Shown piece after piece: positions 42,491-52,720 of a DNA stretch of 62,405 nucleotides. The stretch covers positions 1 through 62,405 of the forward strand of contig JAQURG010000020.1 in assembly GCA_028715725.1 (NCBI GenBank), written 5' to 3'. The notes below the pieces were generated by a model. It did no database searches. It was not told where the DNA came from and worked only from the letters and a program-made list of their open reading frames with translations. The stretch is from Methylococcales bacterium (lineage in GTDB: Bacteria > Pseudomonadota > Gammaproteobacteria > Methylococcales > Methylomonadaceae). Position 1 is the first letter of the stretch. The number at the start of each line of letters is the position of its first letter. Position numbers and translations under genes: made by a program.

Positions 42491-44743
42491 TTAAGGGTGT
42501 GCCTTATCCTCGCTAAATTTTGTCCAGCGCAACCGATTGGCATTGGCAACAACAGTCACGGAAGACATCGCCATAGCTGCACCCGCAATCATCGGGTTTA
42601 ATAGAACGCCAAATACAGGATAAAACAACCCTGCCGCGACGGGGATGCTGATGGTGTTATAGAAAAATGCACCGAGCAGATTTTGTTTGATATTGATAAC
42701 CGTCGCCTTGGATAATTCGATGACTTCGGGAACTTTTAATAGCGAGCCTTGCAAAATAACAACATCCGCGCTTTCAATCGCAACATCGGTGCCTGTGCCG
42801 ATAGCCAGGCCGACATTAGCTTGAGCCAGCGCCGGTGCGTCATTGATGCCATCGCCAACCATGCCCACAATCTCGCCCTGTTGCTGCAAATCCTTGACCA
42901 CAGCGGCTTTATCCTGCGGTAATACCTGTGCCCTGACTTCAGCAATGCCTGCCTGCCTGCCAATGGCGTCGGCCGTTATTTGATTGTCTCCAGTCACCAT
43001 GATAATGCGTAAACCCTGGTTTTTCATGGCCTGTATAGCTTGTGCCGAGTCTTTTTTTATAGGGTCGGAGACCGCAATAATACCGGCAATTTTATCTTCT
43101 ACGGCTAGCAGCATCGGCGTCTGACCCAATGCCGATAATTCCTCCAGCCTACTGTTATGAGAGTCAAATTTAATGCCTTTTTCAGCCATCAGCGCTTTAT
43201 TGCCAAAAGCAATAGCCTGATCATTAATCCGGGCGGTAACGCCATGTCCTGCAACTGCATTAAACTTTCCGGCTTTTTCCAGTTTGATTTGCCTGTTTTC
43301 CGCCGTCTTTAAAATAGCCGCCGCCAGCGGATGCTCGGAGCCCGATTCAATGCTTGCGGCTAATCGCAATACCTGCTCCTCGGTATAATCCTCAACGGCG
43401 TCGATCGTTGAAACAACCGGTTTGCCTTCGGTTACCGTGCCGGTTTTATCGAGGATGACGCAGCTTAGCTTGCCTGCGGATTGTAAGGCGTCGCCTTTAC
43501 GAATCAGGATGCCCGACTGGGCGGCTCTGCCGACGGCGACCATTACAGAAATGGGGGTTGCCAAACCTAAGGCGCAAGGGCAGGCGATGACCAGAACAGT
43601 CATTGAAGTGACAAATGCATAACCCAAGGACGGGTCGGGCCCGAATGTCAGCCAGATAAAAAAAGTCAGCAGTGAAATGACGACGACAGCAGGTACAAAA
43701 ACACTGGAAATCTTATCGGCTAACCGGGCGATTTCCGGTTTGCTGCCTTGTGCCTGGCGCACACTTTTTATAATTTGGGCTAATGCCGTATCACGGCCTA
43801 TGCGGTTTGCCTGAAACAGAAAACTGCCGGTCTGATTGATCGTACCTGCCACCACCTGGGAACCCGTTATTTTTTCTACCGGTATGGGCTCCCCGGTCAG
43901 CATGGACTCATCCACTGCAGAATGTCCTTCCAGTAACACGCCGTCAACCGCGATTTTTTCACCGGGTCTGACTCGCAGTGTTTCTCCCAGGCCCACCTCT
44001 TCGATAGGAACATCCATTTCTTCGCCGTTTCTGAGCACGCGGGCGGTGCGCGGCTGTAGCCCGATCAACTGACGAATGGCGCTGGACGTTTTGCCCCTGG
44101 CCAGTGTTTCCAGTCCGGTGCCGAGATTGATAAACGCGAGAATAACGACGGCCGCTTCAAAATAGGCATGTTTCGCTAATGTCGGCAGCGCGCCGGAATA
44201 ATCGATGACTATGCAGGAGTAGAGCCAGGCTGATCCGGTGCCCAAGGCAATTAATGTGTCCATATTGGCTTGGCCCAGACGCAATGATTTGACCGCGCCG
44301 CTGTAAAAATGCCAGCCTGAATATACCAGTATACTCAAGGTGATGAGAGCGATTTCCGGCCAGAGCCATTTTCCTGCCGCTGAACCGATTTCCGGCAGCC
44401 AGCTGAAATGCTCGGCCAACATCAGCAAGGCCCCAAAAACACCGGCGACAGACGCTTTTTTCATCAGCTTGCGGTAGCGTTGCAACTCTTGCTCTTCCTG
44501 TTCGGCAGGGTCTTCCAGCCCTTCCATTACCGCAGCATCATATCCGGCGTCCTTGACTGCCTGTTTTAAAACATCAGGATCGGCATGGCCTTTTACCAGC
44601 GCAGAATGATCGGCAAAATTAACGCTGACCGAAGTGACGCCGTCAACCTTAGCCAATGCCCCTTCAACAGCGCTCACGCAACCCGCGCAACGCATTCCCA
44701 AAATCGATAACCGCAGCCCTTCAGAAGTCTCTGCTGTCTTCAT
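42491..44743 (-). CDS. copA: copper-exporting P1B-type ATPase
   Basis: This inner-membrane pump expels Cu(I) from the cytosol. It has 750 residues with one N-terminal heavy-metal domain (GMRCAGC near residue 17) and eight predicted helices. The CPC motif is VIACPCALG near 390, the phosphorylation site DKTGT is near 434, TGD is near 594, and the hinge is [11 protein letters not shown]. Only one metal-binding domain is present, compared with two in E. coli CopA. The chaperone gene copZ lies 19 bases upstream on the same strand. Confidence 0.95.
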   Translation of the reverse strand: MKTAETSEGLRLSILGMRCAGCVSAVEGALAKVDGVTSVSVNFADHSALVKGHADPDVLKQAVKDAGYDAAVMEGLEDPAEQEEQELQRYRKLMKKASVAGVFGALLMLAEHFSWLPEIGSAAGKWLWPEIALITLSILVYSGWHFYSGAVKSLRLGQANMDTLIALGTGSAWLYSCIVIDYSGALPTLAKHAYFEAAVVILAFINLGTGLETLARGKTSSAIRQLIGLQPRTARVLRNGEEMDVPIEEVGLGETLRVRPGEKIAVDGVLLEGHSAVDESMLTGEPIPVEKITGSQVVAGTINQTGSFLFQANRIGRDTALAQIIKSVRQAQGSKPEIARLADKISSVFVPAVVVISLLTFFIWLTFGPDPSLGYAFVTSMTVLVIACPCALGLATPISVMVAVGRAAQSGILIRKGDALQSAGKLSCVILDKTGTVTEGKPVVSTIDAVEDYTEEQVLRLAASIESGSEHPLAAAILKTAENRQIKLEKAGKFNAVAGHGVTARINDQAIAFGNKALMAEKGIKFDSHNSRLEELSALGQTPMLLAVEDKIAGIIAVSDPIKKDSAQAIQAMKNQGLRIIMVTGDNQITADAIGRQAGIAEVRAQVLPQDKAAVVKDLQQQGEIVGMVGDGINDAPALAQANVGLAIGTGTDVAIESADVVILQGSLLKVPEVIELSKATVINIKQNLLGAFFYNTISIPVAAGLFYPVFGVLLNPMIAGAAMAMSSVTVVANANRLRWTKFSEDKAHP

Positions 44744-44762
44744 AAGATCACCGTGTAATAGA

Positions 44763-44975
44763 TTAGTCGGTTACAGTAAAGCCCGCCTCGGCAATGGCAT
44801 CTTCAATGATATCCAAACTCGTTTTTTCCGCATCAAATTCAACAATGACTTCGTTATCTTTATGAGACGCTTTAACGGACGAAACACCATTGATGGCTTT
44901 AAGCTTATTGGTTACGCTCGTTTCACAACCGCCACATTTCATGCCGGTAACTGTTATCACGATAGACTGATTCAT
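44763..44975 (-). CDS. copZ: copper chaperone CopZ (HMA domain)
   Basis: This is a 70-residue ferredoxin-like metallochaperone with the GMKCGGCE metal-binding motif near residue 10. It hands Cu(I) to CopA encoded just downstream. I chose the ATG at 44975 because GGAG lies 8 bases before it; the frame remains open upstream. No convincing CueR-type operator is visible before it. Confidence 0.92.
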   Translation of the reverse strand: MNQSIVITVTGMKCGGCETSVTNKLKAINGVSSVKASHKDNEVIVEFDAEKTSLDIIEDAIAEAGFTVTD

Positions 44976-45279
44976 TTCTTTCTCCTTATTAATTGAGTAA
45001 ATTCGGCTACCCATTCAAACAATAAGATTTAATTTCCGTCTAATTGAAGGGTAAGCGCTCAAGTTGTACATGGTTCAGTTCTGTTTGTCACGAACGGCTT
45101 AACTATAAACTGTCCCGAAGCTTTCAATCCGATCTTATACCACATTCGGCTCAAGCCGGTAATCATGATGCAATGCTTCCAGCATTTGAATATATCGATT
45201 CGCAACTCCTAAGTATTCATTGAACAGCAGCGTTCGTTCTTGGTACGATAATAACCCAAATTACCCATAATAGTCATTT

Positions 45280-45903
45280 ATGCAATTAAACACTATCACT
45301 AACCAGACCATTGCCCTTGCCGGTATCGCTCAGGCAGCAGCCCTCGTGCAACAACTGGCCACAACAGGGACAGGCGATTCGATCGCGATGGAAGCCAGTA
45401 TCGGCAGCGTTTTGAAAATTGATTCTGATAGTGTTATTGATATTTATGGCGGCCTGGCCGAAATAAAACTGGGATTAAAGCAGCTTAAAGAGCAAATGAC
45501 CGGCTATAAGATTGTCAATCCCGAACAGGCGCGTTATTGCGCTTCGCTGGTTTTCCTGGAAAATCAGTTGTCAAGCCGTAAGGATATGCTTAAATCCATA
45601 CAAACGGGTATCATTAAGGCTCAAGCGCAGAGTGAACATTTCGGTCTTTTGCATGAAAATGTACTGGCAAATCTGAGTGAAATTTATCAGAGCACCATCA
45701 GCACGCTGCAACCCAGAATCATGGTTAATGGCGAACAGTCATACTTATCCAGACCTGATATCGCCAATAAAATACGCGCCTGTTTACTGGCCGGAATACG
45801 CTCAGCCATATTATGGAAACAATGCGGCGGGACTCGCTGGAAGTTTCTGTTTTTTCGCAAGAAAATTCAAGCCGAATTACAAAGCTTGCTGAAACAGGTT
45901 TAG
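45280..45903 (+). CDS. hflD: lysogenization regulator HflD homologue
   Basis: This is a 207-residue helical protein of the HflD (DUF489) family. In E. coli, HflD binds lambda CII, keeps it from DNA and sends it to degradation, thus lowering lysogeny. The family features are seen in QTIALAGIAQAAALVQQLA at the start and the conserved IRACLLAGIRSAILWKQCGG stretch near the end. In E. coli it lies between mnmA and purB; here it is followed after 8 bases by an ABC exporter gene, an unusual neighbourhood. Confidence 0.9.
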   Translation: MQLNTITNQTIALAGIAQAAALVQQLATTGTGDSIAMEASIGSVLKIDSDSVIDIYGGLAEIKLGLKQLKEQMTGYKIVNPEQARYCASLVFLENQLSSRKDMLKSIQTGIIKAQAQSEHFGLLHENVLANLSEIYQSTISTLQPRIMVNGEQSYLSRPDIANKIRACLLAGIRSAILWKQCGGTRWKFLFFRKKIQAELQSLLKQV

Positions 45904-45911
45904 CTGCTGAC

Positions 45912-46838
45912 ATGCAAGATCTGGTAACGGTTCAAAATCTTTATCGTTATTATGGCGAGCACTGTGCAGTTAATGATGTCAGCTTTACTTTAGCTAAAGG
46001 TCAGGTTTTGGGCTTCCTGGGCCCGAACGGCGCAGGAAAAACCACGACTATGCAAATGTTGTGCGGTAATCTCGCCCCCAGTTCGGGGGAAATCAAAATT
46101 AACGGTTTTGATTTAATGGATCAGCCCGATAAGGCCAAACGCAGCCTTGGCTATTTGCCCGATACGCCGCCGCTTTACAAGAGCTTAAACGTACAGGAGT
46201 TTTTGCATTATTGCGCGCAACTGCACGGCGTGGCTAAAAATTCCATCAGTTATGCTATCGATAAAGCTAAAGAACGCTGTGGTTTGACTGAAGTTTCCCA
46301 CCGGCTGATCGCCAACCTGTCCAAAGGTTTCCAGCAGCGCGTCGGTATCGCTCAAGCCATTTTACATAATCCTGAAGTCATTATTCTGGATGAACCCACC
46401 GTCGGGCTCGATCCAATACAGGTCAGGGAAATCCGCACCTTGATACGTGAACTGGGGCAGGATCACGGCGTCATTCTGTCCACGCATATTCTTGGCGAGG
46501 TACAGGAATCCTGCTCGCATGTGCAGATTATTCACCAGGGGCAGTTGATATTAAGCGAAAGCATCTTCGGACTCAATCAGTCCATGAATACAGGCATCCT
46601 TCAGGTCACTACCAGACTGGCGCCGGATGCAACGGTTCTGCTGGCCATCCCCGGCGTTATTTCGATAGAGACTATAAGCCAAAACCAAATCAGAATTCAT
46701 CACTTTATTGCAGAGAGTCCGGGTAAACAAATTGCCGAGACCATTATTGCCGCAGGATGGGAATTGCAGGAATTAACGCCGGTAAAAAGATCGATGGAAG
46801 ATCTTTTTATTGCTCTGACCCGGGGCAGCGATTCATGA
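45912..46838 (+). CDS. ABC transporter ATPase, GldA-like
   Basis: This is the ATP-binding subunit of an ABC-2 type exporter, 308 residues. Walker A is GPNGAGKTT near residue 37, the signature is LSKGFQQRV, Walker B is VIILDEPTVGLDP, and the H-loop is STHIL. A C-terminal DUF4162-like extension follows. With the permease and the GldG-like protein downstream (each overlapping by ATGA) it forms the three-gene set known from gliding-motility and many non-gliding bacteria. The transported substrate is unknown. Confidence 0.9.
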   Translation: MQDLVTVQNLYRYYGEHCAVNDVSFTLAKGQVLGFLGPNGAGKTTTMQMLCGNLAPSSGEIKINGFDLMDQPDKAKRSLGYLPDTPPLYKSLNVQEFLHYCAQLHGVAKNSISYAIDKAKERCGLTEVSHRLIANLSKGFQQRVGIAQAILHNPEVIILDEPTVGLDPIQVREIRTLIRELGQDHGVILSTHILGEVQESCSHVQIIHQGQLILSESIFGLNQSMNTGILQVTTRLAPDATVLLAIPGVISIETISQNQIRIHHFIAESPGKQIAETIIAAGWELQELTPVKRSMEDLFIALTRGSDS

Positions 46839-47593
46839 GCATGATTTTAACCATAGCAACGCGTGAGTTCAAAAGCCTGTTCTTATCGCCACTGGCCTGG
46901 ACTGTATTAGCGATCCTGCAATGCATTCTGGCCTATCTGTTTCTAACTCAGGTTGAAACCTTTACCGTGATTCAGTCAAAATTAGCGGCTATTGAAAATG
47001 CGCCGGGGTTGACCGATATTGTCGCGACGCCTTTATTCGGTAATGCGGGTATTATTTTATTGCTGGTGACTCCGTTATTAACCATGCGTCTTATCTGCGA
47101 GGAACGCAGAAACAAGACACTGGCTCTTTTACTGTCTGCGCCTGTGTCTAATATCGATATTATCATCGGCAAATATCTGGGCATTCTGGGTTTGCTGTTT
47201 CTGATGATTTTTCTGATTACTTTGATGCCTTTGTCTTTATTAGTCGGCGGTGAGCTGGATTTAGGCAAATTATTTTCCAACCTGCTGGCGTTGTCGTTGC
47301 TGGGTATCGCTTTTGCCGCTACGGGTCTGTGTATGTCCTGTATAGCAGATCATCCTACGGTTGCGGCCATAGGAACCTTCGGTATTTTATTGCTGCTATG
47401 GATACTGGACTGGTCAACCAGCATAAAGGACCAGCGCAGCGAACTGTTTGAATATCTGTCCATTTTAAGACATTTCCAGAATCTGCAAAGCGGTCTGATC
47501 AGCTTAACCGACGTCGCCTATTTTTTGCTGTTTACTGCTACTTTCCTCATACTCAGCATCCGCAGCCTGGATAACGACCGCTTGCAAAAATGA
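46835..47593 (+). CDS. ABC-2 type permease, GldF-like
   Basis: This is a 252-residue inner-membrane permease with about six helices, the first after ATREFKSLFLSPLAW. The conserved cytosolic ERRNKTLALLLSAPVS stretch, which couples to the ATPase, lies near residue 87. I chose the ATG at 46835 because it overlaps the ATPase stop (ATGA). It works with the preceding ATPase. Confidence 0.9.
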   Translation: MSMILTIATREFKSLFLSPLAWTVLAILQCILAYLFLTQVETFTVIQSKLAAIENAPGLTDIVATPLFGNAGIILLLVTPLLTMRLICEERRNKTLALLLSAPVSNIDIIIGKYLGILGLLFLMIFLITLMPLSLLVGGELDLGKLFSNLLALSLLGIAFAATGLCMSCIADHPTVAAIGTFGILLLLWILDWSTSIKDQRSELFEYLSILRHFQNLQSGLISLTDVAYFLLFTATFLILSIRSLDNDRLQK

Positions 47594-48936
47594 AGCTGTC
47601 GCCACGTATTCATCAACAACTACGCCTGAAAAATGCGCTGGCAACATTATTTCTATTGTGTCTGCTCGGCTCGCTGGCGTGGTTAAGCACGCGCTATTCC
47701 GCACAAATAGATCTTACCAGCAATAACAGCAATACCTTATCCCCCGCATCGCAAAAGCTGCTGGATTCATTGCCTGATAAAGTACTTATCACAGCTTTTA
47801 TTAAAAAAGGCCAGCCGATAAGAATGCAGATTGCTCAGTTGGTCGATCGTTATGGCCGGTATAAATCAAATCTGAGCCTGGTATTTATAGATCCTGACTC
47901 CCAGCCTGAAAAAACCCGTGAGTTAAATATAGGCGCGGAAGGCATTATTCTTGTTGAGTATCAGGGACGCACGGAAAAACTGGCTTTTATTGATGAATTC
48001 TCCCTGACCAATGCCCTGTTGCAGCTTGCCAATGCCGATGAACGCTGGGTAACGTTTTTGAGCGGTCACGGTGAACGCTCGCCTGAGGCGCAAGCCAATT
48101 TTGATCTAAGTCAGTTTGGCAAGGAATTATTCCGCCGCAAAATCAAAGCGCAAACCATCAATTTGGCAACGATGTCTTCTATTCCCGATAATTCTGTTTT
48201 GTTGGTAATAAGCGCCCCGGCTGTACCCCTGTTGACGGGTGAGTTGGAAATTATTAAACGCTATATTCAGCGCGGCGGTAATCTGTTGCTATTAACCGAC
48301 CCCGGCAATCAGAACCTGGCGGTTGTGCTGCAATTCCTGGGTATTATGCAACGGCAAGGCACTATTGTTGACGCTGGTTCCAGGCTTTATGGCATCGATG
48401 ATCCCAGCTTCGTACTGGTCAGCGAATATTCTCAGCATCCGGTTACCAGAGGTTTCCATACCATAACCCTTTATCCTGCCGCTGCGGCCCTTGAAATTGA
48501 CCATGTAGCGGGCTTTAAAACTGAACCATTGCTCAGCAGCGGGATACAGTCATGGACCGAAACCGGCGCAATAGAAGGCAAAATACAATTTGATGCCGAT
48601 AGCCATGAGAAAAAAGGTCCGTTAACTTTTGCATTTGCCTTGACCGGAACAGTTGATAACAAAGCTCAACAACGCATCATTGTAGCCGGTGACGGCGACT
48701 TTCTGGCTAATGCCTATATCGGCAATGTCGGCAATGTGGACATCGGTTTAAGAATGGTCAACTGGCTGATCCATGATGACCGGCTGATCGATATTCCGGC
48801 AAAAATTGCATACGATAAAAGCCTTCAACTCACTCAAACCGCCGTTGCTGTTATTGGTTTTGGATTTTTGATCATCATACCGTTGCTGCTGGTTACCGCG
48901 GGACTGTTGATCTGGCGGAAACGTAAGCAAAGTTAA
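47590..48936 (+). CDS. GldG-like ABC auxiliary protein
   Basis: This is a 448-residue membrane protein with an N-terminal helix, a large periplasmic domain and a C-terminal helix followed by a basic tail (WRKRKQS). The periplasmic part contains the GldG/DUF4350-type Rossmann segments, such as TFLSGHGERSPE near residue 154 and GGNLLLLTDPGNQN near 231. It completes the exporter encoded with the two genes before it. No enzymatic residue is evident. Confidence 0.85.
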   Translation: MKLSPRIHQQLRLKNALATLFLLCLLGSLAWLSTRYSAQIDLTSNNSNTLSPASQKLLDSLPDKVLITAFIKKGQPIRMQIAQLVDRYGRYKSNLSLVFIDPDSQPEKTRELNIGAEGIILVEYQGRTEKLAFIDEFSLTNALLQLANADERWVTFLSGHGERSPEAQANFDLSQFGKELFRRKIKAQTINLATMSSIPDNSVLLVISAPAVPLLTGELEIIKRYIQRGGNLLLLTDPGNQNLAVVLQFLGIMQRQGTIVDAGSRLYGIDDPSFVLVSEYSQHPVTRGFHTITLYPAAAALEIDHVAGFKTEPLLSSGIQSWTETGAIEGKIQFDADSHEKKGPLTFAFALTGTVDNKAQQRIIVAGDGDFLANAYIGNVGNVDIGLRMVNWLIHDDRLIDIPAKIAYDKSLQLTQTAVAVIGFGFLIIIPLLLVTAGLLIWRKRKQS

Positions 48937-48947
48937 AAGCCAACCGT

Positions 48948-51900
48948 TTATTCCTTAACAAACCGGCGAGTAAATTCAATGGCTGTCAAGGCGTCGCTAA
49001 AAAGGTAGCCCTGGTAACCTTTGCAGTTGTTATTACGCAAAAATTGCATTTGTTCAGTGGTTTCGACGCCTTCTGCGATAACTGATAATCCCAAATGTCT
49101 GGACATGATAAGAATGGCTTCAACAATGGCGGCATTACCGGAGTCGGTATTGAGGTCGCGGACAAAGCTTTTATCAATTTTGAGCTGATTAAGCGGAAGC
49201 CTTTTCAGATAAACGGGTGAGCAATAACTCGTACCGAAATTGCCAATAGAAATTTCAATACCCAGATTTTGCAAAATCTGCAATTTTTCTACGGTTTCGC
49301 CAATATTCTCATCAATGTTCTCAACGATAGTGCTTTCAGTAATTTCCAGTGTCAAACGCGGTTTAACGATTTGATATTCGGCCAGGGTGGCGGCAATTTT
49401 CTGAGAAAAGTTATATTGACGGAATTGCTTGGAGCTGATGTTGATCGCCAAGCGTGGTATGTCAGGCCATTTAACGGATTGCGCACAAGCTTCTCTGATT
49501 ACCCAATCGCCGATTAGCAGAATCAGGCCGGTTTCCTCTGCGACATGGATAAAGTCTGTGGAAGAAATAACGCCTTTTTGCGGGTGCAGCCAGCGCAATA
49601 ACGCTTCCGCACCAATAAGCTGGTTGTTGAGATCAAATTGCGGTTGATAGTGCAAGGAAAATTGCTGCTGAGTCAATGCTTCACGTAACTCTTCTTCGAG
49701 CATTAAGCGCTGATTGGCGTGGCGTTGCATGTCCTCGTTATAAAAACTAATCGTATTGCGGCCTCGATTTTTGGCATGATACATGGCGGTATCGGCTTGC
49801 TTTAAAAGTTCGCCGGAAGTGAGATTGGAATGCGGCATTAAGGTAATACCGATGCTGGGCGTGATATGGTGGATATGCTCTTTTAGTTGATAGGGCGACT
49901 GAAGATTTGTCTGCACTCGCTCCGCTGTCGTTAAGGCGTGATCCAGCATTTTATCCTGAGAAATCTCCCTGCAACTTAGCAATAATACGAATTCATCACC
50001 GCCCAGCCGGGCGACGGTATCTTCATCCCGGATACACTGTTTCAACCGATTGGCGACTTGTATGAGAAGCTCGTCTCCGATGTCATGGCCCAGAGAATCA
50101 TTCAATACTTTAAAATGATCCAGATCCAGATATAAAAGCGCGCCATAAGTGTTATGGCGGGTATCACTGGATAAGGCTTTTTCCAGATTAGCCATAAAAT
50201 AACGTCGATTAGGCAAATTAGTGAGTGCGTCAAAAAAAGCCAAATGAGTAATTTTTTCTTCTGAAAGTTTTCTTTCGATGGCTATGCTCGCCAGTTGAGC
50301 GAGTTCATTGATTTGAGTCAACATTTCAGCATCGGGATAATGAGGCGTCCGATGGTAAACGACAAATACGCCCAGTACCTTTTGTATTGAAGAGAAAATA
50401 GGTTCGGACCAGCATGCCGCAAGCCCCGCCTGCTTTGCCAGCGTAACAAGGCTCTCGGAATAAGGGTGCTGAAAAATATCCTCAATGATCACACGCTGTC
50501 CTTTATAAGCGGCAGTGCCGCAACAATCCATATTATCTGAGACAGGTATGCCGTCTGTAGCCTTTTTATACATCTCAGGCAGACTGGGCGCTGCGCCTGA
50601 ATATAGATGCTTTCCTTCTTCATCCACAAGCAGAATTGAGCATAAGCTGTCCGGGTAGTTTCGTTCGGCAGTATGCACGATCAGTTCGAGAATGTCGGGC
50701 AACAACGCCGGACTGGCGATGGCTTGCAATACTTTATTATGATCATTGCGCTGCCGGATGATGATCTTGCGCCTGGCGATTTCGTTTTCCAATTCCTGAG
50801 TTCGGATTTTAACTACGCCTTCCGTTTGCATAGTCCGACCCGTTAACATAAGCAGCCCTAAGCCAGTCAGACCGGTTAGCAAAAAGCAGCCTAATATCAA
50901 CCACCAGGTATTCCAGGAAATTTGCGCTTGATAAAACTGTGGCGCTGCGCGATAGGTTACATTCCAGATGCGATTAGCAAACGGTAGCTGTGCGGTTTTT
51001 TCCAATGCCGGGAAACCCAGCTCCAGTATTGATCCGTCGTCTGTTTCATTAAGCAGCTCGACACCCCCATCGGTAATTTTTAGCAGAACCTGAAGATTAT
51101 CGAACTGGCGTTTAACCTTATTGACTTCATTGCCGGTCAGTAAGACGCTCGCAACAAAGCCCCGCAAATTTTGGCGGCGCTGCTTCAGCGTATTCACAGC
51201 CTTATGAGGCTCATAAATGGGCGAATAAATCACAGTACCTGGACGGTTTTGAGGGTCTTGCGCCAGATGGGTTATGCCAGCCGCTATCGTTAACCCGGAG
51301 TCCCGCGCCAATTGAATGGCCTGGTAAGCCATTGGGTTAATGCTGACATCAAAACCAAAAGCGCGCTCATTACCTTGAAAAGGCTCAACGTAGGCAACAG
51401 GGAAATATTCACTGCGGGACTGAACCGGTTTATCGTGCACCCGGATAGTAAAGCCAGGCCCTAAAAGCTGTTCATAAAAGGATCGATTATTCATAGTAAT
51501 GCGGGGTATCCATTCCAACGCTAATAAAGATTTATGGCCTGCAAATATGCTTTGGGTAAATAATTTGAAATCTTTGTGGGAAACATGAGTCGAGCTGTCG
51601 AAAAATGCTTTCAAAGTTTGATTAATTTCGATCTGGCGGCGTATTTTATTTTGCAGAACGTTATGCAGTAAGTTAGTGCGATCCTCAAAAACGACACTTA
51701 GCCGCGCCTGTTCCTGGCTTTTGCCTAGTTGAAACAGGGCTGCCACCAATAGTAAAAGTATAAGCAATGGCAAGGCGACCGAGTTGACCCGCAGCCGCCA
51801 TTGACTTCGGGGTGCGCCGATAAAGCACAGCAAGAAAGGCGTAAAAATCAGCACGCCTATAACATCGCCAACCCACCATGTCATCCAACTGAAAGCCAAA

Positions 51901-52346
51901 TTGTTTAAACTGATTAAACCTTCCAGATAAAGCGTTGTTATGCCGATTGAGGCGGTAATGAGGCAGCAAAGCGGCCCGCCTAAAGCAAAAAAACGTAAAA
52001 TACTGGCATCTTCAATCAGGGGGTTGTTTACGCCGATGTACCGTTTAATCAGCCATGCCCCTAATGCCGCTTGCGCTGTGGCGGCTACACTGACAATACC
52101 GCCTATCATTAGCGAAGTAGGAATATTTTGCAGATTGGCGGTATCTAAAAACGCATAGAACTGTATAAAAAAAGCGCCCAGCCAAATTCCGGGTATTACT
52201 CTATTGCCATAGGTGATAATACCCGCCAGTGCTATGCCTGCTGCCGGCCAGATAGAGCTGGCGTGGCTGGGAGGAACAGCTAGCAGAGTGCCGACGTAAC
52301 CGCCCAAAAAATAGCTCAGAGCCAGAAAAAAATTAAGTTTTAGCAT
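48948..52346 (-). CDS. MASE1-CHASE-GAF-GGDEF-EAL protein
   Basis: This 1132-residue c-di-GMP signalling protein has an N-terminal MASE1 membrane sensor (to about residue 215), a periplasmic CHASE domain (about 215-480), another helix, GAF (about 555-695), GGDEF (about 700-870) and EAL (about 880-1130). The cyclase motif GGDEF is intact (RLGGDEFVLLL). In the EAL domain EALLRW and AEGVET are present, but the usual DDFGTGYSS motif reads GNFGTSYCS. Both metal-binding aspartates are therefore lost. The protein is probably a cyclase with a regulatory EAL domain. Confidence 0.93.
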   Translation of the reverse strand: MLKLNFFLALSYFLGGYVGTLLAVPPSHASSIWPAAGIALAGIITYGNRVIPGIWLGAFFIQFYAFLDTANLQNIPTSLMIGGIVSVAATAQAALGAWLIKRYIGVNNPLIEDASILRFFALGGPLCCLITASIGITTLYLEGLISLNNLAFSWMTWWVGDVIGVLIFTPFLLCFIGAPRSQWRLRVNSVALPLLILLLLVAALFQLGKSQEQARLSVVFEDRTNLLHNVLQNKIRRQIEINQTLKAFFDSSTHVSHKDFKLFTQSIFAGHKSLLALEWIPRITMNNRSFYEQLLGPGFTIRVHDKPVQSRSEYFPVAYVEPFQGNERAFGFDVSINPMAYQAIQLARDSGLTIAAGITHLAQDPQNRPGTVIYSPIYEPHKAVNTLKQRRQNLRGFVASVLLTGNEVNKVKRQFDNLQVLLKITDGGVELLNETDDGSILELGFPALEKTAQLPFANRIWNVTYRAAPQFYQAQISWNTWWLILGCFLLTGLTGLGLLMLTGRTMQTEGVVKIRTQELENEIARRKIIIRQRNDHNKVLQAIASPALLPDILELIVHTAERNYPDSLCSILLVDEEGKHLYSGAAPSLPEMYKKATDGIPVSDNMDCCGTAAYKGQRVIIEDIFQHPYSESLVTLAKQAGLAACWSEPIFSSIQKVLGVFVVYHRTPHYPDAEMLTQINELAQLASIAIERKLSEEKITHLAFFDALTNLPNRRYFMANLEKALSSDTRHNTYGALLYLDLDHFKVLNDSLGHDIGDELLIQVANRLKQCIRDEDTVARLGGDEFVLLLSCREISQDKMLDHALTTAERVQTNLQSPYQLKEHIHHITPSIGITLMPHSNLTSGELLKQADTAMYHAKNRGRNTISFYNEDMQRHANQRLMLEEELREALTQQQFSLHYQPQFDLNNQLIGAEALLRWLHPQKGVISSTDFIHVAEETGLILLIGDWVIREACAQSVKWPDIPRLAINISSKQFRQYNFSQKIAATLAEYQIVKPRLTLEITESTIVENIDENIGETVEKLQILQNLGIEISIGNFGTSYCSPVYLKRLPLNQLKIDKSFVRDLNTDSGNAAIVEAILIMSRHLGLSVIAEGVETTEQMQFLRNNNCKGYQGYLFSDALTAIEFTRRFVKE

Positions 52347-52720
52347 GATTTGGGGGTAGTTGGGGAACGGTATAAAGTAGAAATTGACAAAGAGGTAATT
52401 AAAATCAATTATTTTTTTCTAATGGTCACTTAAACTACCTCTTGAATCCATCCAGTAACTACGGCGCCGAGCTAAAAATACCCTCATTAAAGATAATAAT
52501 GATTATATGTTTTTAATGACATTATAATTGTTAAAAAGGTACTCCTTAGTCCCAATGGAAACATAATAAACTTTTTAGGTAAGCAGTAGCAAATAAAGCG
52601 CAGGCAAACCATGCTCATGAACTATTTTATTCTCACTTCTCTCCGGTATTTAAAATCTACCTAGGTTTTAATCAACTGCCCGCTTTACAATAGCGGTATT
52701 CCACATCATTTAATCGACAC
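52347..52720. other. divergent intergenic region
   Basis: This 374-base AT-rich region lies between the divergent GGDEF-EAL and copper oxidase genes and must hold both promoters. I see no convincing -35/-10 pair. The stretch GATAATAATGATTATATG near 52490-52507 resembles part of a Fur box, but it is not strong evidence. Confidence 0.4.

Noticed and set aside
45813-45911. Longer start for the GldA-like ATPase
   Set aside because: The extension lies entirely within the hflD coding end. The ATG at 45912 gives the normal ABC N terminus.
52490-52507. Fur box upstream of the multicopper oxidase
   Set aside because: Only part of the consensus fits and the region is AT-rich throughout, so chance matches are expected.
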